Positions 7,003 to 14,574 of a DNA stretch of 48,562 nucleotides are shown piece by piece. Below the pieces are notes generated by a model. The model had not been told where the DNA came from and searched no databases. It saw only the letters and a list, made by a program, of their open reading frames with translations. The first letter of the stretch is position 1, and each line of letters opens with the position of its first letter. Origin of the DNA: a virus; IMG/VR virus record IMGVR_UViG_3300030385_002740, positions 1-48,562 of that record, one strand, 5' to 3'. The position numbers and the translations under genes are program-made.

Positions 7003-7938
7003 ATGAAAAATAAGTTTCTGGCAGTAGCCATGCTCTTAGGTCTTTTTATGCAAGTCTCTGTTGCAAAGGCCAACGACCTTTATGAACACCTACAAAAGGT
7101 TTCTGTTACCATCAAAGCTAGCTATAGCGAAGGCTCTGGAGTTCTCATAACCAGAGAAGTAAAAACTGGCCCCAACGCAACTGAGAAAATTAATTTTGTA
7201 TGGACTGCTGGACATGTCATAGATAGCTTGCGCTCTGTTAGGACTGTAATTGTAAACGGTCAGCAAAAAAGAATAGTTGAATTCAAAGATGCTCAAATAG
7301 TAAAAGAACTAACAGAGAATGGTCGCAGGGTTGGCGAATTGAAAATGGACGCCAAAGTAATAAAATACAGCGATGCTGACAATGGAGAAGACTTAGCCTT
7401 GCTGATGGTAAGAAAAAGAAGCTTTATTGACGTAGACACCCAATTCTTCCTAGAAGGCGATAAAATTACTCCAATCGGCACAGAACTGTATCATGTTGGC
7501 TCTCTACTCGGACAGCAGGGGGCTAACTCCATGACTCGCGGAATCATGTCCAAGGTTGGCAGAGTGCTTAATCTTGGCAGCAGCGGGGGTATTGTGTTTG
7601 ACCAAACAACAGTAACAGCATTTCCGGGTTCTAGTGGTGGCGGTGTGTTCTTGTCCGAACGCTCTGGCGACGACACCGGTAAATATGTAGGCATGCTCGT
7701 TAGGGGGGCAGGCGAAGGCTTTAATTTTATTGTGCCTGTAAGAAGGATGCATTCGTGGGCAGAAAAGAATAGCGTTTTATGGGCCTTAGACACGAACGAA
7801 GACGTTCCCAGTTTGAGCGATATAACATCGCTTCCTATTGAAGGAGTAGCAGAGAAGAAAGACGAAAAGGGTGAGGAAAAAAGTGTGGAAGGCGAGATAA
7901 ATGAATTTCCGTTTCTTATTAGAATTAGTCCTAAGTAA
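7003..7938 (+). CDS. Sec-exported trypsin-like serine protease
   Basis: I chose ATG 7003 over the in-frame ATG at 6988. It has GGAAGG six bases upstream, and the protein then begins with a typical Sec signal: MKNK, a hydrophobic core, and a likely cut after AKA (about residue 23). The catalytic triad of the trypsin/HtrA superfamily is visible: H71 in WTAGH, D130 in GEDLALL, S211 in FPGSSGGG. There is no PDZ domain; the C-terminal 45 residues are charged and low-complexity. Inferred location is the periplasm or cell surface. It could process virion or envelope proteins, or act in lysis. It sits in a block with small membrane proteins and an M19 dipeptidase. Catalytic class is firm; substrate is unknown. 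Confidence 0.82.
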   Translation: MKNKFLAVAMLLGLFMQVSVAKANDLYEHLQKVSVTIKASYSEGSGVLITREVKTGPNATEKINFVWTAGHVIDSLRSVRTVIVNGQQKRIVEFKDAQIVKELTENGRRVGELKMDAKVIKYSDADNGEDLALLMVRKRSFIDVDTQFFLEGDKITPIGTELYHVGSLLGQQGANSMTRGIMSKVGRVLNLGSSGGIVFDQTTVTAFPGSSGGGVFLSERSGDDTGKYVGMLVRGAGEGFNFIVPVRRMHSWAEKNSVLWALDTNEDVPSLSDITSLPIEGVAEKKDEKGEEKSVEGEINEFPFLIRISPK

Positions 7939-7960
7939 CACTTTTAGGGGGGGCATTAAA

Positions 7961-8071
7961 ATGTCGAAAATTTTAGATTTACTTAAAAGAAAGCCTTTGT
8001 TGGCTGTCGGTTTAGCAGTTGGTGTATACTTCCTTGGCATCTCTAGAGGATGGTGGGTAGGTATTTTTTAA
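7961..8071 (+). CDS. tiny one-TM membrane protein (36 aa)
   Basis: A short open frame starts at ATG 7961, a few bases after a G-rich Shine-Dalgarno-like run (AGGGGGGG, 7946-7953). It encodes a basic N-terminus (MSKILDLLKRKP), one hydrophobic segment of about 18 residues (LLAVGLAVGVYFLGISR) and the ending GWWVGIF. Positive-inside topology would put the N-terminus in the cytoplasm. It fits the 22-bp gap after the protease gene and stops 14 bp before the next ATG. Small membrane peptides like this are often lysis-related, but no family is recognised. Confidence 0.55.
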   Translation: MSKILDLLKRKPLLAVGLAVGVYFLGISRGWWVGIF

Positions 8072-8085
8072 ATAGGTAATTAAAA

Positions 8086-8349
8086 ATGGCAGAACAGGAA
8101 ACTTGGCATGACAGAGTTGCCAAAATAGAAAAAGAAGAAGAAAAAAAGGCAAGAGCAAAAGAGAAGGAAGACAAGCCTAAAGGCTGGGATAAGAGGAAGG
8201 AAAAGCTCAAAGAAAAGTTTGAGATTTTGCAGAACAAGCCTCGCCCCCTTAAAGAGCTTTTGTTAGCCTTGGCTCACGCCCTAAAGTGGCTGGCGATAGC
8301 ATCAGCCGTAGTTGTAGTCCTGTGGAAATTTATCATCCCCTTGTTTTAA
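8086..8349 (+). CDS. charged helix plus C-terminal TM protein (87 aa)
   Basis: The first 55 residues are almost entirely charged (many Lys and Glu) and predicted to form a long helix or coiled coil. One hydrophobic segment closes the protein (LKWLAIASAVVVVLWKFIIPLF, about 66-87). This tail-anchored layout is the reverse of the 6661 protein. It may act in the envelope with its neighbours; a holin-accessory or spanin-like role is possible, but there is no lipobox and no recognisable family. Confidence 0.6.
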   Translation: MAEQETWHDRVAKIEKEEEKKARAKEKEDKPKGWDKRKEKLKEKFEILQNKPRPLKELLLALAHALKWLAIASAVVVVLWKFIIPLF

Positions 8350-8358
8350 GATAATAAT

Positions 8359-9627
8359 ATGGACTGGCAAAAACTACACGACGAGGCGGTATTGGTTGAC
8401 CTTCATAGTCACCCCTCTCTCAAATCCTCTATGTTTCATAGAAACCTAGACGGGAAGAAAACAAGGCTTCTCTCTAGACTCTTCAAATCCTCTTTTTGGC
8501 CCTTCAGCGAAAGAATCACATTTCCTAAGCTAGAAGAGGGCGGGGTAGATGTTCTTCTCTCTACAGCCTATGTTTTAGAGCAAGGATGGATAGATGATAT
8601 AAAGCTAATTAAATTTTTACTGTGGCTATTCTCAGGTGTCAGAAAAGAGATAGTAGACCCCACATATTTTGATGTTACTAACATGATGCTCGATAATATG
8701 GAAGATGAGGTTGCTTTATATAACGCCGCAATTGACATGGCTAGTTCGGATGACAGGCGTGTAAGAATGGTAAAATCAGTAGAAGAATTGTTGCAGGGGA
8801 TAGCCGCAAATGAAACATGCATTGTTCATTCCATAGAAGGCGCTCACAGTCTCCAAGGAATTGAATCTGGTAAAACCCTTGACGATGAAATAGCGTCTGA
8901 CAGAGAAGCTATCGGAGTAGAGATTCTGAATAATCTAGAACATTTCTACAACAGGGGCGTTGCCTATTTGGGATTGGCCCATTTTTATCCCAATCAATGT
9001 GCTTATCCAGTATTTCCCTATCCAGAATATGGCCTTAAGCACATACCTAAAAATGCTTTAGGGAGATGGGATTCTACACTGGGCTTAACTACAATTGGAG
9101 AAGCTGTAGTAGAAAAGATGTTAGAGCTAGGCATGATTGTTGATGTCACCCACTGTACACCAAGAGCTAGGGCTAGGATTTATGAGATAGCAGAACATCA
9201 CAATAAACACTCCTGCATCATGGCAACACATACCGGGGTATATGAAATAAATAGAGATTTATACAATTTAGAAGATTGGGAAATCAAGTGGATAAGCGAC
9301 AACGGTGGGGTAATTGGCGTCATTTTTATGAATTATTGGCTTTCTCCAATTGACACCAAGCTTGGGCTGAAATATCTCTTGCAAACAATCGAACATGTGA
9401 TTAATATAGGTGGAGAGGATGTGATAGGCATAGGGACAGACTTTGACGGATTTACAGACCCGCCAGATGAAATTGTCGATGCGTCACAGCTTCCCCGTTT
9501 TACAAAGTCCTTGGCTTCTGAATTTAAATCAGTTACAGAAAGAAAGTATTCGGACGCAACCATCAAAAAGATATTGGGTGGAAATGCGATGCGAGTCTTG
9601 ACAGAGGGCTGGGGTAAAAAATCGTAG
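8359..9627 (+). CDS. M19 family (membrane dipeptidase-like) metallopeptidase
   Basis: This 422-residue protein has the amidohydrolase-type TIM barrel motifs of renal/membrane dipeptidases. The likely zinc ligands in order are H16 and H18 (VDLHSHPS), E160 (SIEGAH), H265 (VDVTHC), H291 (MATHTG) and D361 (GIGTDFDGF). The first motif is HxH rather than the HxD of the mammalian enzyme. There is no signal peptide or lipobox, so it is cytoplasmic unless released. M19 enzymes cleave dipeptides, often tolerating a D-residue at the C-terminal side. In a phage this could mean cell-wall peptide turnover, amino-acid scavenging or lysis. Its position before a holin-like gene favours an envelope role, but that is inference. 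Family call is strong. Confidence 0.88.
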   Translation: MDWQKLHDEAVLVDLHSHPSLKSSMFHRNLDGKKTRLLSRLFKSSFWPFSERITFPKLEEGGVDVLLSTAYVLEQGWIDDIKLIKFLLWLFSGVRKEIVDPTYFDVTNMMLDNMEDEVALYNAAIDMASSDDRRVRMVKSVEELLQGIAANETCIVHSIEGAHSLQGIESGKTLDDEIASDREAIGVEILNNLEHFYNRGVAYLGLAHFYPNQCAYPVFPYPEYGLKHIPKNALGRWDSTLGLTTIGEAVVEKMLELGMIVDVTHCTPRARARIYEIAEHHNKHSCIMATHTGVYEINRDLYNLEDWEIKWISDNGGVIGVIFMNYWLSPIDTKLGLKYLLQTIEHVINIGGEDVIGIGTDFDGFTDPPDEIVDASQLPRFTKSLASEFKSVTERKYSDATIKKILGGNAMRVLTEGWGKKS

Positions 9628-9655
9628 TTTTGTTTTTTAACTAAGGAGAAGTACT

Positions 9656-9838
9656 ATGGGCATTAAGCTTAGTGCGCTTGTTAAGTCGCGCAGGTTTTGG
9701 ATTGGCATTGCTGGTGTCGTTATTGTGTGTGCAGACGCACTTTTTGGCGAAGGCACGGTAAATCCAGAGGTGGTAACAAATGTTACTCTTCTCGCCGCCG
9801 CATGGATTGTTGGCGACAGCCTTAGAGTTACTGAATAG
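9656..9838 (+). CDS. putative holin-like small membrane protein (60 aa)
   Basis: Two hydrophobic segments (FWIGIAGVVIVCADALF, 15-31, and VTNVTLLAAAWIVGDSL, 40-56) are joined by a short acidic turn. The N-terminus is basic (KLSALVKSRR). Length and topology match small phage holins and the widespread phage family with a K-SRKFW start and an A-Y/W-I-x-G ending. A clear SD (AAGGAGA) precedes the ATG. It is the last gene of the membrane/peptidase block and is followed by hairpins that probably end transcription. The holin assignment is by topology and context only. Confidence 0.55.
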   Translation: MGIKLSALVKSRRFWIGIAGVVIVCADALFGEGTVNPEVVTNVTLLAAAWIVGDSLRVTE

Positions 9839-9863
9839 TTTAGTACGTTTTAAAAGGATTTTA

Positions 9864-9911
9864 TTCTGCCTATAAGCAGAAAGCCCCTCCCGGCGTTGTA
9901 ACCGGGGGGGG
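9864..9911 (+). terminator. two back-to-back hairpins, probable terminator region
   Basis: The first hairpin is TTCTGC (9864-9869) with GCAGAA (9876-9881), six perfect pairs. The second is a 10-bp G+C stem, CCCCTCCCGG (9884-9893) with CCGG plus a G-run (9902-9911), one T-G wobble and an 8-nt loop. The nearest T-run (9921-9925) is about 9 bp beyond the stem, so it is an imperfect intrinsic terminator. It lies between convergently unneeded units: the holin-like gene upstream and a new promoter downstream. Confidence 0.55.
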
Positions 9912-9959
9912 TCATGGACGTTTTTAATACTAATAATAAAAAATATTTTTAATCTAGGC

Positions 9960-9988
9960 TTGACAAGGCCAAACCTGTGCTTTATAGT
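9960..9988 (+). promoter_or_regulatory. sigma70-type promoter for the replication block
   Basis: TTGACA (9960-9965) and TATAGT (9983-9988) are 17 bp apart, with the expected transcription start near 9995. It lies after the tandem hairpins and just before the dCMP deaminase gene, so it probably drives the nucleotide-metabolism and replication genes. The near-consensus boxes fit host RNA polymerase. Confidence 0.75.
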
Positions 9989-9999
9989 AATGTGAGAAA

Positions 10000-10107
10000 A
10001 TGGGGAAGACGATAAGAAAGAAGAGCAAGCGAGACAAGAAGAAGCTCAAGAAAAAAAACAGAGAACGAAAGCAGCACAAATATGGCGGGCCGTCCTACGT
10101 GGGATGA
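10000..10107 (+). CDS. possible very basic 35-aa peptide
   Basis: An ATG at 10000 opens a 35-codon frame. About half of its residues are Lys or Arg (MGKTIRKKSKRDKKKLKKKN, then RERKQHKYGGPSYVG). It overlaps the dCMP deaminase start by 26 bp in another frame. The Shine-Dalgarno is weak and the predicted transcription start is only about 5 bp upstream, so the mRNA may be nearly leaderless here. It may be a real nucleic-acid-binding micropeptide or a leader that couples translation of the next gene, or a chance frame in A-rich DNA. Confidence 0.35.
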   Translation: MGKTIRKKSKRDKKKLKKKNRERKQHKYGGPSYVG

Positions 10108-10540
10108 TTACTTTATTGGCCTAGCATACCACGCATCTCTTAGAAGCCACGATTCGCAAACTCAAGTGGGATGTGTAATTGTGAGCGACAACAAGACGAT
10201 AGGCATGGGGTATAATGGATTCTGCTCTAACGTAGAAGACGAAAGCCTTCCCACTACTCGCCCCCAAAAATATGCCTATATTGTTCACGCAGAACAAAAC
10301 GCCGTCAGCAATATCATCATTAAGCCTCCCCACTCTAAAATCTACATCACCCACTCTCCTTGCGCTGTCTGTGCAAAATTACTATGGCAAGCTGGAGTCA
10401 GAGAATGGATTCTCCCCAAGGGGGCTTTGGTCAACGGCCACTCTAATGATGACTCTCTTATATTGTCTCATCTTATAGAAAATGGATTAAAAGTAAAATA
10501 TATTGAACCAAACCTGTCTTACCTAACAAAAATCATCTAA
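10082..10540 (+). CDS. dCMP/cytidine deaminase family enzyme
   Basis: This 152-residue protein has the zinc deaminase signature HAE (69-71) and PCAVC (93-97), in which His and two Cys bind zinc and Glu is the proton shuttle. The layout (TWDDYFIGLAYHAS start, TQVGCVIV strand, GYNGF) is that of phage dCMP deaminases, which convert dCMP to dUMP to feed dTTP synthesis. Nucleotide-metabolism neighbours (ribonucleotide reductase, dUTPase) support this. No thymidylate synthase is seen in the window. A specific deoxycytidylate substrate is inferred from family and context. Confidence 0.88.
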   Translation: MAGRPTWDDYFIGLAYHASLRSHDSQTQVGCVIVSDNKTIGMGYNGFCSNVEDESLPTTRPQKYAYIVHAEQNAVSNIIIKPPHSKIYITHSPCAVCAKLLWQAGVREWILPKGALVNGHSNDDSLILSHLIENGLKVKYIEPNLSYLTKII

Positions 10541-10558
10541 GCAGAATTTGCTACAGTG

Positions 10559-10564
10559 TATAAT
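10559..10564 (+). promoter_or_regulatory. possible -10 box upstream of the RNR gene
   Basis: A perfect TATAAT preceded by GTG lies in the 70-bp gap before the ribonucleotide reductase gene. The same GTGTATAAT string occurs at 5857-5865 downstream of the sigma gene. No consensus -35 lies 16-18 bp upstream in either place. It could be an internal promoter, perhaps for the phage sigma factor, or chance in AT-rich DNA. Confidence 0.3.
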
Positions 10565-10610
10565 TTGTTGTTGGGACTAAGAAATTTAGCAATAAGGAAA
10601 AGACGACAAG

Positions 10611-12803
10611 ATGTCTTTAAGAGAACTCCAAGAATATAGCTTTGTTTCTAAATATGCTAGATGGATTCCAGAGAAAAAAAGGAGAGAGACTTGGAGAGAA
10701 TCTGTAGATAGGGTTAAGGGTATGATGCACGAAAAGTATCCCGACCTTAACGGTGATATTTCTTGGGCGTATGACATGATGTATAAAAAAAGGGTCTTGG
10801 GTTCACAGAGGGCGCTTCAGTTTGGCGGGCCTCCTATCTTTAAACATAATGCAAGAATTTATAATTGCATATCTTCCTATTGTGACCGACTCAGATTTTT
10901 CCAAGAGTGCATGTATTTGCTTCTTTGTGGATGTGGAACTGGATTTTCTGTGCAAAAACATCATATTGCAAAACTACCGCCTTTAGTAAAAAACAAGAGG
11001 GGCACAAAGAAATTTACAATACCTGACAGTATAGAGGGGTGGTCAGATTCAGTTGGGGTTTTGATTACAAGTTATTTTGAACAGGATGAGTTGTTTGCAG
11101 AATATGTGGGAAAGAATGTTGTGTTTGATTTTTCTGAGATTAGACCGGCAGGAGCATACCTAAGTTCTAGCTCTGGCAAGGCTCCCGGCCCAGAACCTTT
11201 AAAAAAAGCCCTATCCAATATCAAGAAAATATTAGACAAGTCTCTAAAAAATGCAGAATTTGCTGATAAAAAAACAAGAAGGCTCACCCCCATAGAAGCA
11301 TATGATATTATAATGCATAGTGCGGACGCTGTGATTTCTGGTGGTGTGAGAAGAAGCGCTACGATTTGTCTCTTTAGCCCTAGCGACGAAGAAATGTCCA
11401 CGGCTAAAACAGGAAACTGGTTTCATGAAAACCCACAAAGAGGACGCTCAAACAATTCCGCCCTGTTAGTAAGAGATAAAATAACCGAAAAACAATTTCA
11501 TAAATTAATGCAATCAGTACGCGAGTTTGGGGAGCCGGGGTTTGTCTGGTCAGATTCAACAGAATTAATAGTCAACCCCTGTGTGGAGATTGGAATGTAT
11601 CCGGTTGACGTTGAAACAGGTGAGTCAGGATGGCAAGCCTGTAATCTTAGCACTATCAATTGTGCTAAAGTAAAAACAGAGGAAGATTTCTATGAGTCTT
11701 GTCGCGCTGCTTCAATCATAGGAACCCTTCAGGCTGGCTTTACAGAAATACCATATCTAGGAGAAGTTAGCGAACGAATTTTAAAACGAGAATCTCTCTT
11801 AGGTGTTTCGATGACTGGCATTATGGAGCAACATGAAATATGCTTAGACCCTGAAATACAAAAGAAGGGAGCCAGAGTTGTCAAGCAAACCAACAAAGAC
11901 TTGGCGAAACAGGTCGGAATTAATCAGGCAGCTAGGGCTACTTGTGTCAAGCCTGAAGGAACTTCTAGTTGTGTTCTTGGTACTAGTTCTGGTATTCATC
12001 CTCATCATGCCAAGCGCTATATACGACGTGTACAGGCTAATAAGATGGAGGTCATTTACCAATACTTCCAAAAAATAAACCCAAGAGCCTGCGAGGAATC
12101 TGTTTGGTCTGCTAACGACAGCGATGATGTTATTTCCTTTTGCATAGAAGTGCGGGATGGCTCTAAGCTCAAAAACAAAACTGGAGCAATAAGCTTATTA
12201 AAACATGTAAAAAGCACACAGCAAAACTGGGTAATGATAGGAAAAACAGATTCTCTATGTACTAAGCCTTGGCTAAATCACAATGTTTCAAATACAATTA
12301 ATGTGAAGCCAGAAGAATGGGAACAAGTAGAGCGCTTTATATACAAGAATAGGAAATATTTCTGTGGAATCTCCCTGTTGCCTGTTAGTGGAGACAAAGA
12401 TTATCCACAGGCTCCATTTACCACAATACACCTTCCCAGCGAAATGGTGTCTCATTATGGAGATGGCGCAATGTTTGCCAGTGGGCTAATAGAAATAGCA
12501 CTTGATTTATGGGAAGATAACTTGTGGGCGGCTTGCGATGCCTTAATGGGCAGGGGCAAGACAGCTAAGGGCGCAGCAAAGAAGAACTGGATTGCAAAAT
12601 GCAAAAGGTTTGCTGGAAGATATTTAGATGGCAATATAAAAAAGCTAACGTATTGCATGAAAGATGTATACAACTGGAAAGAATGGGTAGACTTAAAGAG
12701 GTTATATAGACCTGTAGACTACACCAAAGTTATTGAAGAAGAAGACAACGTAAAACCGGAACAAGAAATCAGTTGTGCGGGAGGAACCTGTGACATTATA
12801 TAG
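10611..12803 (+). CDS. nrdJ: adenosylcobalamin-dependent ribonucleoside-triphosphate reductase (class II)
   Basis: This 730-residue monomeric-type class II reductase reduces ribonucleoside triphosphates to deoxy forms for phage DNA synthesis, using coenzyme B12 to make the thiyl radical. Visible motifs are NPCVEI (322-327, the radical Cys with its Asn and Glu partners), QACNLSTINC (342-351, a redox Cys and active-site loop), NCISSYC (85-91), SGGVRRSA (243-250), KPEGTSS and the C-terminal pair CAGGTC near the end, which would shuttle electrons. There is no separate small subunit or activase, as expected for class II. The enzyme would need B12 from the host. The order dCMP deaminase, RNR, dUTPase makes a dNTP-supply operon. 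Class assignment is strong. Confidence 0.93.
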   Translation: MSLRELQEYSFVSKYARWIPEKKRRETWRESVDRVKGMMHEKYPDLNGDISWAYDMMYKKRVLGSQRALQFGGPPIFKHNARIYNCISSYCDRLRFFQECMYLLLCGCGTGFSVQKHHIAKLPPLVKNKRGTKKFTIPDSIEGWSDSVGVLITSYFEQDELFAEYVGKNVVFDFSEIRPAGAYLSSSSGKAPGPEPLKKALSNIKKILDKSLKNAEFADKKTRRLTPIEAYDIIMHSADAVISGGVRRSATICLFSPSDEEMSTAKTGNWFHENPQRGRSNNSALLVRDKITEKQFHKLMQSVREFGEPGFVWSDSTELIVNPCVEIGMYPVDVETGESGWQACNLSTINCAKVKTEEDFYESCRAASIIGTLQAGFTEIPYLGEVSERILKRESLLGVSMTGIMEQHEICLDPEIQKKGARVVKQTNKDLAKQVGINQAARATCVKPEGTSSCVLGTSSGIHPHHAKRYIRRVQANKMEVIYQYFQKINPRACEESVWSANDSDDVISFCIEVRDGSKLKNKTGAISLLKHVKSTQQNWVMIGKTDSLCTKPWLNHNVSNTINVKPEEWEQVERFIYKNRKYFCGISLLPVSGDKDYPQAPFTTIHLPSEMVSHYGDGAMFASGLIEIALDLWEDNLWAACDALMGRGKTAKGAAKKNWIAKCKRFAGRYLDGNIKKLTYCMKDVYNWKEWVDLKRLYRPVDYTKVIEEEDNVKPEQEISCAGGTCDII

Positions 12804-12812
12804 GAAAATTCA

Positions 12813-13301
12813 ATGATGAACTATCTAAAATTCAATGTAAAAAGATTAACAGAAACCGCCCAGCTACCAACCCAAGCAAACAAGTCGGATGCAGGCTGGG
12901 ACTTGTATGCCGATGAAAGCATGGAAATTTGGCCGGGAAATACTGTTTTAATTAGCACAGGCATTTCGCTGGAAATACCAGATGGGTATGTTGGGCTAAT
13001 CTGGGACAGGTCTTCCGTTGGGGTCAAGGGCATTCATAGGCACGCAGGGGTAATAGACTCTGGGTACAGGGGAGAAGTAAAGGTTTGCTTACATAATTCC
13101 AATTACTCACATTTAGGCCGCCATTTGGCTAGACATATGAATGACTCAACAAAAGAGAATATGGGCACGTTGTTGATTTCTAAAGGAGACAGAATTGCAC
13201 AAATATTATTTCAAGAAGTCCCTGTGTTTCAGTTAGAAGAAATAGAAGCACTAGGCTCAACACAAAGAGGCTCCGGGGGCTTCGGTTCATCAGGCAAATA
13301 A
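12813..13301 (+). CDS. dut: dUTPase
   Basis: This is a trimeric-type dUTP pyrophosphatase (dUTP to dUMP + PPi), which keeps uracil out of phage DNA and supplies dUMP. All five motifs are present: SDAGWDLYA (about 25-33), DRSSVGV (about 69-75), GVIDSGYRGEV (about 82-92), GDRIAQIL (about 128-135) and the P-loop-like GSTQRGSGGFGSSGK at the C-terminus. An insertion of about 25 residues (HLGRHLARHMNDSTKENMG) lies between motifs 3 and 4. Two ATG codons (12813, 12816) are possible starts. It follows the RNR gene by 9 bp. Confidence 0.93.
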   Translation: MMNYLKFNVKRLTETAQLPTQANKSDAGWDLYADESMEIWPGNTVLISTGISLEIPDGYVGLIWDRSSVGVKGIHRHAGVIDSGYRGEVKVCLHNSNYSHLGRHLARHMNDSTKENMGTLLISKGDRIAQILFQEVPVFQLEEIEALGSTQRGSGGFGSSGK

Positions 13302-13304
13302 CAT

Positions 13305-13967
13305 ATGAGAAAAAAAAGAAATTATAAAACTAACTATAAAAAGAAGAAATTAAAACCTAAAACAAAAAATCAGGCCGAATATATTAGGTCTATAGCAGAG
13401 TGCGACGTAACAATATGCACCGGCCCAGCAGGTTCTGGAAAAACCTCTGTGTCAGTGGGCATGGCTTGCGAATATTTAGTTAGCAATAAAGTAGAAAAAA
13501 TAATCATAACCAGACCAGTAGTTGAAACTAGCACCAGAGGGCTAGGTTTTTTACCGGGAACATTTTCTGAAAAAATGCACCCCTACCTAGTTCCGATTTT
13601 GGACGAAATGAAACTGTATATGAGTCTTGCAGACATTTCCAAATACAGAAATTCTGGCGAAATAGAGATTTGCCCTCTAGAATACATGAGAGGAAGAAAT
13701 TTTCATAATTGTTTTATGATGCTCGATGAGTCCCAGAATATCACGCATGAACAATTAAAAATGTTTTTAACTAGAATTGGTCAAAATTCTAAAGCGGTCG
13801 TCAATGGCGACACAAAACAAAGCGACCTACCAAAAAATCTTCGTGGGGCGCTAAGAGATTGCGCTAACAAACTAGAAGGTTTGGAAGGGGTGGGCGTTAT
13901 TGCTTTGGACGAAACAGATATCGTTAGAAGCAATATAATATCCAAGATATTAGACAGGCTAAATTAA
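13305..13967 (+). CDS. phoH: PhoH-like ATPase
   Basis: This 220-residue PhoH-family protein carries Walker A GPAGSGKT (40-47), a Walker B-type MMLDES (138-143), and the family segments TRPVVE and NGDTKQSDLP. The N-terminal 20 residues are very basic (RKKRNYKTNYKKKK), perhaps for RNA binding. PhoH is common in phages, including cyanophages and other marine phages. It is thought to act as an RNA-associated ATPase/helicase, but its phage function is not settled. It sits directly after dUTPase and just before the FmdB-type zinc ribbon gene. Confidence 0.92.
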   Translation: MRKKRNYKTNYKKKKLKPKTKNQAEYIRSIAECDVTICTGPAGSGKTSVSVGMACEYLVSNKVEKIIITRPVVETSTRGLGFLPGTFSEKMHPYLVPILDEMKLYMSLADISKYRNSGEIEICPLEYMRGRNFHNCFMMLDESQNITHEQLKMFLTRIGQNSKAVVNGDTKQSDLPKNLRGALRDCANKLEGLEGVGVIALDETDIVRSNIISKILDRLN

Positions 13968-13969
13968 AA

Positions 13970-14320
13970 ATGCCCATATATGAATACAAGTGTAAAAAAT
14001 GTGACCATGAATTTGAAACAAAGCAGAACCGCAATGACGGCCCGAAAAAAAAATGCCCCTCCTGTGGAAAATTTCAGCTTTACAAAGTCATTTCTGAGCC
14101 TATAATAATAGTTAAGGGTGGTGCGTCCACGCTTGGTCAGATTTCAGAGCGCAACTCCAAAAAACTAGGAAAAACCAAGCTTCAAGAGTTACAAGCGGAG
14201 CAATCAAAAAATAAGCCAGAAGAGCCGTGGTATGCAGAAGACGCTCCTGCCACCCGCAAAGAAATAAAGAAGATGACCAAAAAGCAGAAGGCCAACTATA
14301 TCTTAAAAGGCAAGAAGTAA
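13970..14320 (+). CDS. FmdB-type zinc ribbon protein
   Basis: The N-terminus MPIYEYKCKKCDHEFE, followed by CPSCGK, is the FmdB/CxxC_CxxC_SSSS zinc ribbon (C8, C11, C29, C32 approximately). The remaining 65 residues are lysine-rich and low in complexity. Such proteins are small, of unclear regulatory or nucleic-acid-binding role. It starts two bases after the PhoH stop, so the two are co-translated. Confidence 0.85.
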   Translation: MPIYEYKCKKCDHEFETKQNRNDGPKKKCPSCGKFQLYKVISEPIIIVKGGASTLGQISERNSKKLGKTKLQELQAEQSKNKPEEPWYAEDAPATRKEIKKMTKKQKANYILKGKK

Positions 14321-14322
14321 AA

Positions 14323-14574
14323 ATGGACGGCTCATGCCCAAGAAACCTATCCCCCCACAAAGCCATTGTTCACGTTCAAATTATTACCTCTGTTCACCCT
14401 CTAATGCGCACAGGTGAGTGTAGCGGCAATGCCATGTCTTTTGAGGAACTCAAGAAGTATGGGGTTTCCCCCAGCACCATACTCTCGGTATCTGGAATGG
14501 ATATGTCAGAATGCATTAAAAAATTAAAGCCCAAGCTTGAGGAAATCAAGGAGATATTTAATGAACAAGAATGA
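14323..14574 (+). CDS. hypothetical protein (83 aa)
   Basis: I do not recognise this protein. ATG 14323 lies two bases after the FmdB stop and is preferred to an upstream in-frame start that would overlap that gene by almost 100 bp. The visible parts are a short strand (IVHVQIITSVHP), a Met/Ser/Gly-rich middle and a C-terminal helix (CIKKLKPKLEEIKEIF). It is probably cytoplasmic. It ends within the next gene's first codons, consistent with a tight operon. Confidence 0.6.
   Translation: MDGSCPRNLSPHKAIVHVQIITSVHPLMRTGECSGNAMSFEELKKYGVSPSTILSVSGMDMSECIKKLKPKLEEIKEIFNEQE

Noticed and set aside
7504-7793. Minus-strand ORFs inside the serine protease gene
   Set aside because: They are shadows of a gene with an intact signal peptide and catalytic triad; they have no motif.
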